A program made the position numbers and the translations under genes. DNA of 64,000 nt. Source: Marinobacter sp. LQ44 (GTDB lineage: Bacteria; Pseudomonadota; Gammaproteobacteria; Pseudomonadales; Oleiphilaceae). This document shows positions 53,801-63,943 of this stretch, piece after piece. The DNA is taken from the NCBI RefSeq assembly GCF_001447155.2, contig NZ_CP014754.1:2170001-2234000 (forward strand), in the 5' to 3' direction. Below the pieces are notes generated by a model. It saw only the letters and a program-made list of their open reading frames with translations. It made no database searches and was not told the origin of the DNA. Positions within the stretch are counted from its first letter, which is position 1; each line of letters starts with the position of its first letter.

Positions 53801-54402
53801 GCTTCATCGATGGAGACTTTCTCAATGTAACTGTCCGGGTGCCAGAGTGTTACCGGCAACCTGAAGGTATTGGTGGTGGTGGTTCGCAGATACACGGTGG
53901 TGGTGGCATCAGGCATCAACTGCAGGCGGAAGGTCGGGTTGGGCACGGCCAGATCCCGGTCGTCCCAGTTGTCGAGGTAGCCCGCACGGCGCTGCTCAAC
54001 CACCCGACCGTCACGCACCACATACAGCCAGACTTCATCCACCAGTGGCAGCGCCAGTTCCAGGATCCAGTTGCTGGCAACCTGGCTGCCGCGGGTGGTC
54101 AGATCAAAACGGGTCCAGTAGGCCGAGTCGGTATAACCGAAATTAAGCACGCCCCCCCGGTGCAGGCTGAACTGCTCCTTCGGCATGGCCAGGATGTCGT
54201 CAATGACCAGTTCATGGCCGGCATCTTCCAGATACCAGATACAGCCATCGAGATTACGCACACTGCTGGTCGTACTATCCAGCACCACCGACCCGGCAGG
54301 ACAGGCGCTTTTCGCCTGCACCAGAGAGGGCAGGGAAACAACAACCAGCATCAACAGGGCGACGAGCACCCGGTTGAGTGTTTCGGAAAACCGTTGCTGC
54401 AA
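50860..54402 (-). CDS. Hybrid sensor histidine kinase with 7TMR-DISM, PAS, two REC and Hpt domains
   Basis: This protein of about 1180 aa has, in order, a signal peptide (VALLMLVVVSLPSLVQA), a periplasmic 7TMR-DISM extracellular domain, a seven-helix 7TMR-DISM segment (about residues 200-405), PAS (about 430-545), HisKA with NMSHEIRTPLAAI (His near 575), HATPase with DTGIGM and GGTGLGLSI, two REC domains (LILMDIQMP; LVLMDRHMPEMDG) and Hpt (ESHQIKGTAGAMG). It signals by multistep phosphorelay. I prefer a TTG start at 54402 (GGAG 8 nt upstream, directly before the signal peptide) over a GTG at 54453. Confidence 0.9.
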   Translation of the reverse strand: MQQRFSETLNRVLVALLMLVVVSLPSLVQAKSACPAGSVVLDSTTSSVRNLDGCIWYLEDAGHELVIDDILAMPKEQFSLHRGGVLNFGYTDSAYWTRFDLTTRGSQVASNWILELALPLVDEVWLYVVRDGRVVEQRRAGYLDNWDDRDLAVPNPTFRLQLMPDATTTVYLRTTTTNTFRLPVTLWHPDSYIEKVSIDEAVRGVLLGAILAILAYNLFVAVSVRERSNIYYVLYLVCAAVFIGTEQVHGVQLLDNRPPILDKAYLHFQIILTWFFGLLMARSLLETQQRSPDLDQVIRLCLYSVAATFVLSFFMPYSVAMEWIVVGSILLSLILIVVSYLSWRYYNPAARSYFFAWTIALIGFGIYALTVMGYVPLNTFTTYAPQFGLVAQIILFSFALADRIKQVQGEALAWNQRALANLQRYQSLFDNAIEGVFQMSPDRRFVTANPAMAELLGYSSSRELLQDNPDVLETCIADDRLRRLVIEQLEVRGMVKGIEARYFTRSGVERWATISLHTAYDLDGEPLHLEGTCIDATESHQRQRIEREREQERLEKELARHSAQAKSQFLANMSHEIRTPLAAIIGYGETLLDPDLDEREKRSSAETVVRSGRHLLELVNDILDHSKIDANKLDVDVVPVMLPDLLDEIRAFFEPRAREKGLEFTIICDFPLPEQILTDPTRFRQIIINLCGNALKFTEKGTISLILRCDREAETLCARVVDTGIGMKPEQLERLFDPFAQGSTAISRQYGGTGLGLSISRRLAELLGGSIRVSSTYGEGSEFDVCIRTGDLADVHFLRDASELNQRRRGIASVLAPRLKGRILCAEDNDVNRRLVSMLVDRTGAELVHVSNGAEALELASRERFDLILMDIQMPVMNGRDATQALREAGVNTPIIALTANVMTEDIAEYRLAGCNEHLAKPIDKQRFYEVLARYLTVCPEDYQGDTRQYSGKVLVAEDNDDNRLLVERMLRRFGVEPVPVASGDLAVRLALADTVHLVLMDRHMPEMDGVAATRLLRQAGFRRPIIAFTAGDQTENDALLAAGCDGVLNKPIDQSHLQAILERYLVASPASAVTSDDLAHLVPRFLGGLEGRRERMRLAFRARDASALQMESHQIKGTAGAMGYPLMTRQATSLENRLRENPPDWARIGKELRTLDEMIERALQGAPDERETTQEQAND

Positions 54403-54503
54403 AATGTGATCTCCGCGCGGGTAGCTGCGTGCTTTATCGTTTATTGTCAGCACAAGTCACTTTAGCCTTTCACCCGTTTTTTCGCACCCCGGGGCCACCT
54501 GAA

Positions 54504-55580
54504 ATGAGACATTCCTGCCTTTTTGTTGCTGTTTCCCTGTCCGTCCTTACCCTGTCGGGGTGTCGGATGGAAAGCACCGGTTCCTCCGCGTTCAACCCGG
54601 CAACCAATGTTGACCTGGTGTTCTCAACCTTTGACCTGACCAACACCGAGCAGGCACCGGATACCCTCAGCTTCACCCGGTTCAGCGATTTCTACCAGGG
54701 CATACAACCCACTGGCGATAACGCCGACAACGAAGACCATCTGGCTACGGTGGAAGAAATCCGGCGGCATATCGATATCTTTATCGGAGCACAGCCAGAC
54801 GACACTGGCCAGGACTATACCCGGGTGCGTAATCCCCTGGACCTGATGAACCAGGTGATCGGCGTGGGCGGTATTACCAACTTTGATGAAGGCAGGCGCT
54901 ATATCCGGGATCGTATCGCGCTGTCCCAGGCCGGCAACTACAACACCCGCAGTGCCGGCGCCCGTATCCGGTTTACCGACCAGGCAGCGTCCTTCAGTCT
55001 CCAGCCCCTGAACGACTACGAATGGAACTACCAGACCCTCGATTGGCGATATCTGCCCGAGGGCCCCGAAGGCAGCGAGCTTACCGAAAAGGTCTATCGG
55101 ACCATTCAGTATGTGGCCCGGAGCGTCAACGATGACGTCAGGGAAGAGCAGCCGGAGCTGCTGAGTGTGCTGGCCGGTTCGCGCTTTGACGCCTTGCAGT
55201 TTGTTGCCAGTGGCTACAACCAGCCGGAGTATGCCACCGCCGATTACGTCAGCCGGAATCATGGGGGCATCGAGCTACGCCAAACCTTTGTAACCGACGC
55301 TCAGCTCGACACACTGTTCATCAAGAATACCGAGCAGACGGTCATAGACCTGAGCCGGTACGGTGCGGATAACACGACGCCAGACTGCCTGCGCGTTGAA
55401 ATCAACTACGCCATGGATACTGTGCATATCTACACTTCGGATGGCGAGCCTGCCCGTGTACCGGACGACGGGGCGGAAGACGACGATGCAACAAAGCAGA
55501 ATCCCGATAACTGCGTCTACCAGAGCGAAGATTTCGCCATCGCCACCTGGAACGCAGCGTCGGCCTCAACCCGCAAATAG
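54504..55580 (+). CDS. Lipoprotein of unknown function
   Basis: This 358-aa precursor has a lipobox LTLSGC (Cys near residue 20) after a short hydrophobic signal. The mature part is acidic and mixed alpha/beta, with no recognised domain. It has an Asp-rich C-terminal stretch (PDDGAEDDDATKQNPDNC) and two late Cys that could pair. It is divergent from the hybrid kinase gene (start-to-start gap of about 100 nt), so the two may share regulation. Confidence 0.75.
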   Translation: MRHSCLFVAVSLSVLTLSGCRMESTGSSAFNPATNVDLVFSTFDLTNTEQAPDTLSFTRFSDFYQGIQPTGDNADNEDHLATVEEIRRHIDIFIGAQPDDTGQDYTRVRNPLDLMNQVIGVGGITNFDEGRRYIRDRIALSQAGNYNTRSAGARIRFTDQAASFSLQPLNDYEWNYQTLDWRYLPEGPEGSELTEKVYRTIQYVARSVNDDVREEQPELLSVLAGSRFDALQFVASGYNQPEYATADYVSRNHGGIELRQTFVTDAQLDTLFIKNTEQTVIDLSRYGADNTTPDCLRVEINYAMDTVHIYTSDGEPARVPDDGAEDDDATKQNPDNCVYQSEDFAIATWNAASASTRK

Positions 55581-55582
55581 GC

Positions 55583-55810
55583 TCACAGGTCCCAGTTCTG
55601 CAGAAAGCCTTTCTTCCGGCTGATCATACGCTCGTAGGTGGAGATCATGATGGCCGCATGGGGGGCTTTGGTCAGTCGCAGGGTTTCGATACGGCGTTCC
55701 AGGCGCTGGACCTCGTCGCATACCTGCTGTTGTACATGGCTGCGTACGCTGTCGTGCTGGTCCAGCTTGACGCGCTGAAGTTCAGGCGGGGGAAGTTCCG
55801 GTTTGTCCAT
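55583..55810 (-). CDS. Small coiled-coil-like protein, unknown
   Basis: This 75-aa charged protein has a helical heptad-like stretch (VQQQVCDEVQRLERRIETLRL). No signal peptide or known domain. AGGATGAGG precedes the ATG. It converges on the lipoprotein gene with only 2 nt between the two stops, leaving no room for a separate terminator. Confidence 0.65.
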   Translation of the reverse strand: MDKPELPPPELQRVKLDQHDSVRSHVQQQVCDEVQRLERRIETLRLTKAPHAAIMISTYERMISRKKGFLQNWDL

Positions 55811-55918
55811 GGTGCCTCATCCTTTGAGTCTGGTGAATAATCCGTTTCAGAATGCCTGATTTTGCAGAACTGTCAGACAAAGTGCAATTAGAATGAACAA
55901 GGTTTCACTTTTACTGAC

Positions 55919-57205
55919 TCAGGCAGCCACCAGCCTTCGCTTGTTTTCCGGCAACACCGGGAACTGCCTGCACACAGTATAGACAAATCTGGCCAGTGCA
56001 GGTAAGTGATGACCCACGATCGGAAACCCGGTGTTGAGCAGGCTCACGGAAATATCCCGGGCCGGGTCCGCCCAACACAACTTGTTGATCAGACCGACAT
56101 GGCCAAAGGCATAACGGCTCTGCTGCCCCCAGAGTCCTACCGGGTTGCCGCCCAGCATCATGCCAGCACTGAAGCGCATGGGGATCATCATGGTGCGGTC
56201 TATCTGCAATGAACCGAACTGATGGATGGCACGGCGGACGGTTAATTCACTGCAAATTCGCTGACCATTCCAGACCCCGCCATTGAGCATCATCTGGAAG
56301 AACCGGCCCATTTCCTCCGCGGTGCCACAGAGATTACCGGCGGGTATAACTGCCTCCTGGAAGCGCGGGTCGTTGGTGACTTTCTCCACCGTGCGAATGT
56401 CGCCGCCCAGGGCCCGGCTGACGATCCACGACAGCGGAAACATCGGGGTCGGGCCGGTTGCATAATTGGTAGCCAGTTCGTGCAGCTTCTCCGGGGCGAT
56501 TCCATAAGTGAACCACTTCATACCCATGGGTTTGCGCAGATACCGGTCCAGGTAATTTTCGATGGTATCGCCAGTTACCTTCTCCAAGACCCGCTGCAAC
56601 ACAAAGCCACCGGTAATGGCATGGTAAGCCACCTTCGCGCCATCCACCTCGACCGGTTTGGCAGCGCACAGCAGGCGCCAGATTTCATCACGCTCCCAGA
56701 GCACGTCTATGGGGGTCTCACGGGGAATCGCCGGAATACCGCCCCGGTGCGAGAGAATCTGGTGCACGGTGATGGTGCGCTTTCCGTTCTTGGCAAACTC
56801 CGGGCAGTAGCAGGAAACCGGGTCCATCAGATTCACCAGGCCCTGCTCTGCGAGCATGTGCATCAGCAGCGCCGTCACCGCCTTGGAGGCGGAGAAATAG
56901 CAGATCGGGGTTTCCGTGGTCATCGGCAGCCTGGGCAGAGCGGCGGGATCATGGGGGCCGTTGCCCCGGGTATGGCCCATGGCGCCATGCAGCACCTGCT
57001 CGCCCCGGTAACGGAGCGACAGCTGGATTCCCGGGTGTACACCGGTCCGGTACAAGCCCTCCACACTGCGCCATACGGATTCCACTGCGTCCTGCGGTAA
57101 ACCAACCCGATCCGGGTGTTCAGTGTCACGATTGCGGAACGTGACCGAGGTCAGGTCTTCCGGAATATCGCAGGTGTGCAGGGCACGGCGGGCGAGTGAA
57201 TGCAT
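55919..57205 (-). CDS. Serine hydrolase, beta-lactamase/esterase (class C-like) family
   Basis: This 428-aa protein has the SxxK motif in YFSASKAVTAL (about residues 103-113), the second motif region KVAYHAITGG, where Tyr is present but the usual YxN is YHA, and a late FGHVGLINK segment corresponding to the HxG/KTG motif. No signal peptide is evident. Such proteins are often esterases or lipases rather than lactamases; EstB-like activity is plausible. Single gene. Confidence 0.83.
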   Translation of the reverse strand: MHSLARRALHTCDIPEDLTSVTFRNRDTEHPDRVGLPQDAVESVWRSVEGLYRTGVHPGIQLSLRYRGEQVLHGAMGHTRGNGPHDPAALPRLPMTTETPICYFSASKAVTALLMHMLAEQGLVNLMDPVSCYCPEFAKNGKRTITVHQILSHRGGIPAIPRETPIDVLWERDEIWRLLCAAKPVEVDGAKVAYHAITGGFVLQRVLEKVTGDTIENYLDRYLRKPMGMKWFTYGIAPEKLHELATNYATGPTPMFPLSWIVSRALGGDIRTVEKVTNDPRFQEAVIPAGNLCGTAEEMGRFFQMMLNGGVWNGQRICSELTVRRAIHQFGSLQIDRTMMIPMRFSAGMMLGGNPVGLWGQQSRYAFGHVGLINKLCWADPARDISVSLLNTGFPIVGHHLPALARFVYTVCRQFPVLPENKRRLVAA

Positions 57206-57279
57206 AACGGACGCCTTTTATCGTTATTGAGAACTGGCCCCTCCCGGGACACTTGCTTGGGCCGACATTTCAGCCTTTA

Positions 57280-58500
57280 TCAGGTTTCATTATGAACCGG
57301 CTCGATCGGCTGCGCCATGGCCACACAGTTGCGACCCTGCATTTTGGCCTGATACATCGCCTTGTCAGCAGCGCCGCAAAGTGTTTCCACTGTGTGACCA
57401 TGTACAGGATAAACCGCGACACCCACGCTGATGGTCAATGGCACCGAGTGGCCAGACTCCAGCGGTATAGGCGCGTTACCTACCCGCTGGCGCAAACGCT
57501 CGGCGGTGTCCCGGGCACCCTCCACATCCATTTCGGGCAGCACAATAACGAATTCCTCGCCACCAAACCGGCCGACGGAATCGACACTTCTTACCCGGTC
57601 GGTGAGGATCTCGCTCACCGCACAAAGCACGGTATCACCGGCGGCGTGGCCCCAGCTGTCATTGATGTCCTTGAAGTGATCAAAATCAATCCATAACAGC
57701 GCCATCGGGCGCTCATAGCGGCGGGCGCGCTCCAACTCTTCTTCGAGCACCCTGGAGAATTCCCGCCGGTTGAGCAGGCCGGTCAAAGGATCCCGGGTAG
57801 CCATCTCCTCTAACTCGGTTTCCAGCTGTTTGCGGTCGGAGATATCCAGCACGATCCCTTCCAGAACGACACTGCCGTCGTCTTGCTCAATACCGCAGCC
57901 ACGCTCCCAGACCCACACCTTACGGCCGTCTTTGCGGGTAATGGCGTACTCCAGGGAAAAAGACCGGCCTTTGCGCACCGCAATGGCAACCTCTTCGGAC
58001 ACCTGTTCGATTGCATCCGGGTCCATCAGGCTGGCATAGCTGATGAGCTTGTTGTTGATCAGGTCGTCGGGCAGATAACCGGTCAGCGGCTCACACCCGC
58101 CAGACACGAACAGCATGGTCCAGCTGTGGTCGTTCCGGCAACGATAGGCCATGCCCGGGAGGTTATCCATCAATACCCGCAGTTGCTGCTCCCTCTGGCG
58201 CAGCGCCCGCCGCTGGCCCAGCTGGAGCGACAGCAACAAACGATCCTTGCTGAGCAAGCGCAGCATAACCGTGAATAACACCAGCGCGGTGACCACGACA
58301 AACAGAAACCCTTTCCAGGTTTGCATGGCTGACAGGGACCAGGGATCCGTAAACCAGATCTCCACCATCCGGTCAGAAAACGTAATCCAGATGATACCTG
58401 CCACCAGGTACACAAGGGTGGCCGACAGGGCTCGGCGCATAGGGCTTTGACCGCTACTCCAGCCGGTTTCTTTCCCTAGCTCTGGTTGTTCAGGCTGCAT
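57280..58500 (-). CDS. PAS-GGDEF diguanylate cyclase
   Basis: This 406-aa protein has two N-terminal membrane helices (LSATLVYLVAGIIWITF; GFLFVVVTALVLFTVML), a PAS/PAC domain (about residues 105-225) and a GGDEF domain with GGEEF at 313-317 and an intact I-site RSVD at 304-307. It should synthesise c-di-GMP and be product-inhibited. The PAS domain senses an unknown cue. GGAAGACT precedes the ATG. It is the second cyclase in the window (see 3571-4677). Confidence 0.92.
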   Translation of the reverse strand: MQPEQPELGKETGWSSGQSPMRRALSATLVYLVAGIIWITFSDRMVEIWFTDPWSLSAMQTWKGFLFVVVTALVLFTVMLRLLSKDRLLLSLQLGQRRALRQREQQLRVLMDNLPGMAYRCRNDHSWTMLFVSGGCEPLTGYLPDDLINNKLISYASLMDPDAIEQVSEEVAIAVRKGRSFSLEYAITRKDGRKVWVWERGCGIEQDDGSVVLEGIVLDISDRKQLETELEEMATRDPLTGLLNRREFSRVLEEELERARRYERPMALLWIDFDHFKDINDSWGHAAGDTVLCAVSEILTDRVRSVDSVGRFGGEEFVIVLPEMDVEGARDTAERLRQRVGNAPIPLESGHSVPLTISVGVAVYPVHGHTVETLCGAADKAMYQAKMQGRNCVAMAQPIEPVHNET

Positions 58501-58662
58501 AGTCTTCCTTTTGCCTTGGGGGCTTTCCTATAGAAAAAGTAGACAGTTTCACACGTTCAGTCGAGGCAAGGTTGCATTTTCTCGCCATAGCTCCCGGAGG
58601 GATGACGTTACCGGCAGCACATGCTTTAATTTCGCCCACCTTCGATCAGTACGGAAATCTGC

Positions 58663-59133
58663 ATGACCCCTGGAATTCTCGCGGCCAAAAGAGCCAAAGT
58701 GAACTACACCATACATGAGTACGACCACGACCCGGCGACCGAGAGTTACGGTGGTGAAGCCGCGGCGAAAATGGGCGTGGCGCCGGAGCGCGTATTCAAG
58801 ACGCTTGTGGTGAGCCTGGATGACAAGGAACTGGCGGTCGGCATTGTGCCGGTGACCGCCATGCTGGGCCTCAAGCAGATCGCAAGGGCAGCCGGGGCAA
58901 AGAAAGCCGCCATGGCGGACAAACAGCTGGTCCAGAAAACCACCGGTTATGTTCTGGGTGGTGTCAGCCCTCTGGGCCAGAAAAAACGGCTCCGAACGTT
59001 TATCGACAGCACCGCCCATCACTTCCCGACGGTGTTCGTCAGCGCTGGCAAACGTGGCCTTGAGATTGAGCTGGCGCCAGACGATCTGGCACGCCTGACC
59101 AATGGCCTGTTAGTGCCGCTGCAGCAGGACTGA
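58663..59133 (+). CDS. ybaK: Cys-tRNA(Pro)/Cys-tRNA(Cys) deacylase
   Basis: This 156-aa YbaK/ProX-domain protein matches E. coli YbaK in size and motifs: YTIHEYDHDP, YGGEAAAKMGVAPERVFKTLV, the catalytic Lys region, YVLGGVSPLGQKK and VSAGKRGLEIEL. It hydrolyses mischarged Cys-tRNA(Pro). It stands alone and ends at a bidirectional terminator. Confidence 0.95.
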   Translation: MTPGILAAKRAKVNYTIHEYDHDPATESYGGEAAAKMGVAPERVFKTLVVSLDDKELAVGIVPVTAMLGLKQIARAAGAKKAAMADKQLVQKTTGYVLGGVSPLGQKKRLRTFIDSTAHHFPTVFVSAGKRGLEIELAPDDLARLTNGLLVPLQQD

Positions 59134-59151
59134 CCCTGGTAGCAAGCACAA

Positions 59152-59184
59152 AAAAACCGGGCAACCATGGGCAGCCCGGTTTTT
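59152..59184. terminator. Bidirectional intrinsic terminator
   Basis: A-run, ACCGGGC (59156-59162) paired with GCCCGGT (59174-59180), then T-run. It serves the convergent ybaK and icd genes. Confidence 0.9.
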
Positions 59185-59229
59185 GTCGGTCACGGCCGGA
59201 GCGGGCTCCGGCCGGCTGAAACACTGGCC

Positions 59230-61473
<2,244 letters not shown>

Positions 61474-61723
61474 TTTCGTCCTCAGGCTATGGGGTGGGTT
61501 CAGGACGGTCATGGCGCATTCGGGCGTCTTGTGAACGTCCGGTTTTGCCAGTGACTGATTCGGAACTTTTGATAGACCTACTAAGATAGCATTTTTTACA
61601 AAATTTTGGTTACGATCTTAGTATAAGAACGGACTTAAAATGCCTGATCTTCCGTGACAGGACGATGAAATGGCGGGAATTTACGAAACTTTCTAACATT
61701 TGTCAGGTGTGGTGTCAGCGTGC

Positions 61724-61820
61724 CAGGGGGAGGGTTTTCCAAAACACGCTGTGAATACTTCCCTGTACGCTCTGCTCCGCCATCCATGGCTCCGCAAGGT
61801 TTTGGAAAACCCTCCCCCTG
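61724..61820. repeat. Long palindrome D
   Basis: Perfect 22-bp arms lie at 61724-61745 and 61799-61820 (CAGGGGGAGGGTTTTCCAAA then AC), around a 53-nt loop that contains CCGCCATCCATGGCTCCGC. The TTCCAAAAC...GTTTTGGAA core is shared with palindrome B; palindrome C shares CCAAAAC/GTTTTGG. The loop and the outer arms are different. Confidence 0.9.
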
Positions 61821-61875
61821 TCACTCTCAAACGCTGTACGGGTAGTCCGATGACATCGTCTCAGGGTTCGCAGAC

Positions 61876-61905
61876 ACGGGCTGTTTTGTCGACAAAACAG
61901 CCCGT
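61876..61905. repeat. 30-bp perfect palindrome downstream of aacS
   Basis: ACGGGCTGTTTTGTC is followed directly by its exact reverse complement, with no loop. It lies 34 nt beyond the aacS stop. No T-run follows on either strand. It could be an operator, a transcript-end hairpin or a protein-binding site. Confidence 0.7.
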
Positions 61906-61938
61906 ATTAGTGCATCTCTCGCTCACATTTATCCTGAC

Positions 61939-63927
61939 TCAGTCGGGTAATAACCCCACCTCCACCAACCGCTCACGTATCCGGTCCAGGGCTTCCGGGT
62001 TGCCAAGGGCATCCCGGTTGTCCGCCTTGTTCGAGCCATTGACCAGCCGGGCCACCGCGAGTTCCACTTTTTTGCCGCTACGGGTGTAGGGAATGTCGGG
62101 GACCTCGACGATGTGTTTGGGTACGTGCCGGGGGCTGGCGCCTTCGCGGATTCGGGTTTTCAGGGTTTTGATCAGGTCGTCGGTGACGGTCTGGCCATCG
62201 GCCGGAACTACGAACAGGACGACTTCCACGTCGCCGTCGATCTGGCGGCCGACTACGAGGCTGTCTTTGACCTCGCTGATGGTTTCTACCTGGCGGTAGA
62301 TTTCCGCGGTGCCGATTCGGACGCCGCCGGGGTTAAGGGTGGCGTCGGAGCGGCCGTAGATGATGGCGCCGCCGTGTTCGGTGAATTCGATGAAGTCGCC
62401 GTGGGCCCAGACGCCAGGGAAGGTGTTGAAGTAGGCGTCTTTGTAGCGTTCGCCATTCAGGTCCTGCCAGAAGCTGACGGGCATGGAGGGCAGGGGTTGG
62501 CGGCAAACGAGTTCGCCCCGGCCTTCGCTGACCGGCTGGCCGTCGTCGCCGTAGGCCACGGCGTCCACGCCCAGGAAGCGGCACTGGATTTCGCCTCTTC
62601 GTACCGGCAGCAGTGGCGTTGATCCCACAAAGCAGCCGCAGATGTCTGTGCCGCCGGCGATGGAGCCTAGCAGTACGTTGGGAGCGCCATCACTGTAGAC
62701 CCAGTCGTAGTCTTCCGGCAGCAGCGGGGAGCCGGTGGAGAACACCACCCGCAGGTGGCTCTGGTCCAGGGTTTTGGCCGGTTGCAGTTCGGCTTTGCGG
62801 CAGCCGGCGATGAAGCGGGCGCTGGTGCCGTAGTGGGTCACCCGCTCTTCGGCCACGGTTTCCCACAGGAAGTTGAGGCTCGGGTAACCCGGGGAGCCGT
62901 CAACGGTAATGACGGCAGCGCCGGTCATCAGGGCGGAGGCCTGCCAGTTCCACATCATCCAGCCGCAAGTGGTGAAGTAGAGAAAGCGGTCGTCCGGGCC
63001 CACGTCGCCGTGCAGCATAAGCTCTTTGGCGTGGTTGACCAGCAGGCCGGCGGTGCCGTGAACGATGCACTTGGGTTTGCCGGTGGTACCGGAGGAATAG
63101 AGGATGTAAACCGGGTGGTCTGGGTCGACTGGGGTAAAGGAAGGTGCCTGACCTTCCCCGGCTTTCAGGGCGTCGTCCCAGGTGGTGACCATCTCGCCGG
63201 GGATCGGGGCTTCGCCTGGCAGTTGCGCAACGCTGACCACCACTTTCAGGGACGGCAGGCCAGCGATCAATTCGGCAAAGTCGTCCTGGCGGGCAAACAC
63301 CTTTCCGCCATAGCCGTAGCCATTCACCACGATCAACGCTGAGGGTTCGATCTGGCCGAAGCGGTCGTTGATGGCGCCGATGCCGAAGTCCGGAGAGGCG
63401 GAGCTCCAGATGGCACCGAGACTGGTGGCTGCAAGCATGCCGACCAGGGCTTCGTAGCCGTTGGTGACCACGCCGGCCACTCGGTCGCCTTTCTGGATAC
63501 CTTTGCTGCGCAGGAAGGCTTCGAGGGCGCCGGCGTCGGTTTTCAGTTCGGCGTAGGTCTTGCGCAGTACCGGGCGGGTTTCGCAGTAGGCCACCACGGC
63601 TTCTTTGTCAGCATGGTCACCGTCCGCCAGCCGCAGCAGGTTGGCGGCAAAGTTCAGCTTCATGCCGGGGAACCATTCCGCGCCGGGCATCTCACGGCGG
63701 CCCAACACCCGCTTGGCGGGGGTGTCGCAGACCAGGCCACAATATTCCCAGACTTTCTGCCAGAAGGTGTCCAGTTCGGCGATCGACCACTGGTGCAGGG
63801 CGTGGTAATCGGCAAACGGGCCAAAGCCCTGTTGCTCAAGCCAGGCCTGGAACTGGCCCATTCGGGAACCGGTGAGGGTTTCCTGGCTCGGGGTCCAGAC
63901 AACCGGTGATTGTTCTGTGTTGCTCAT
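61939..63927 (-). CDS. Acetoacetate--CoA ligase (acetoacetyl-CoA synthetase)
   Basis: This 662-aa ANL-superfamily enzyme has the AMP-binding motif YILYSSGTTGKPK, YFTTCGWMMWNW, GRSDATLNPGGVRIGTAEIYR and the C-terminal lysine region YTRSGKKVELAV. The whole-length pattern and the IWSSASPDFG segment fit acetoacetyl-CoA synthetase rather than acetyl-CoA synthetase. It activates acetoacetate with ATP and CoA. It follows a probable 3-hydroxybutyrate dehydrogenase gene by 16 nt, forming a ketone-body utilisation pair. Confidence 0.92.
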   Translation of the reverse strand: MSNTEQSPVVWTPSQETLTGSRMGQFQAWLEQQGFGPFADYHALHQWSIAELDTFWQKVWEYCGLVCDTPAKRVLGRREMPGAEWFPGMKLNFAANLLRLADGDHADKEAVVAYCETRPVLRKTYAELKTDAGALEAFLRSKGIQKGDRVAGVVTNGYEALVGMLAATSLGAIWSSASPDFGIGAINDRFGQIEPSALIVVNGYGYGGKVFARQDDFAELIAGLPSLKVVVSVAQLPGEAPIPGEMVTTWDDALKAGEGQAPSFTPVDPDHPVYILYSSGTTGKPKCIVHGTAGLLVNHAKELMLHGDVGPDDRFLYFTTCGWMMWNWQASALMTGAAVITVDGSPGYPSLNFLWETVAEERVTHYGTSARFIAGCRKAELQPAKTLDQSHLRVVFSTGSPLLPEDYDWVYSDGAPNVLLGSIAGGTDICGCFVGSTPLLPVRRGEIQCRFLGVDAVAYGDDGQPVSEGRGELVCRQPLPSMPVSFWQDLNGERYKDAYFNTFPGVWAHGDFIEFTEHGGAIIYGRSDATLNPGGVRIGTAEIYRQVETISEVKDSLVVGRQIDGDVEVVLFVVPADGQTVTDDLIKTLKTRIREGASPRHVPKHIVEVPDIPYTRSGKKVELAVARLVNGSNKADNRDALGNPEALDRIRERLVEVGLLPD

Positions 63928-63943
63928 CCGTCTCTCCAGAAAA

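Larger units (their letters stand above)
61474..61938. other. 465-nt intergenic region ahead of icd
   Basis: No protein gene seen. It contains an AT-rich promoter zone (61560-61640) with the inverted repeat ACTAAGAT (61580-61587)/ATCTTAGT (61615-61622), palindrome D (61724-61820) and a separate perfect palindrome (61876-61905) next to the aacS stop. Confidence 0.7.
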
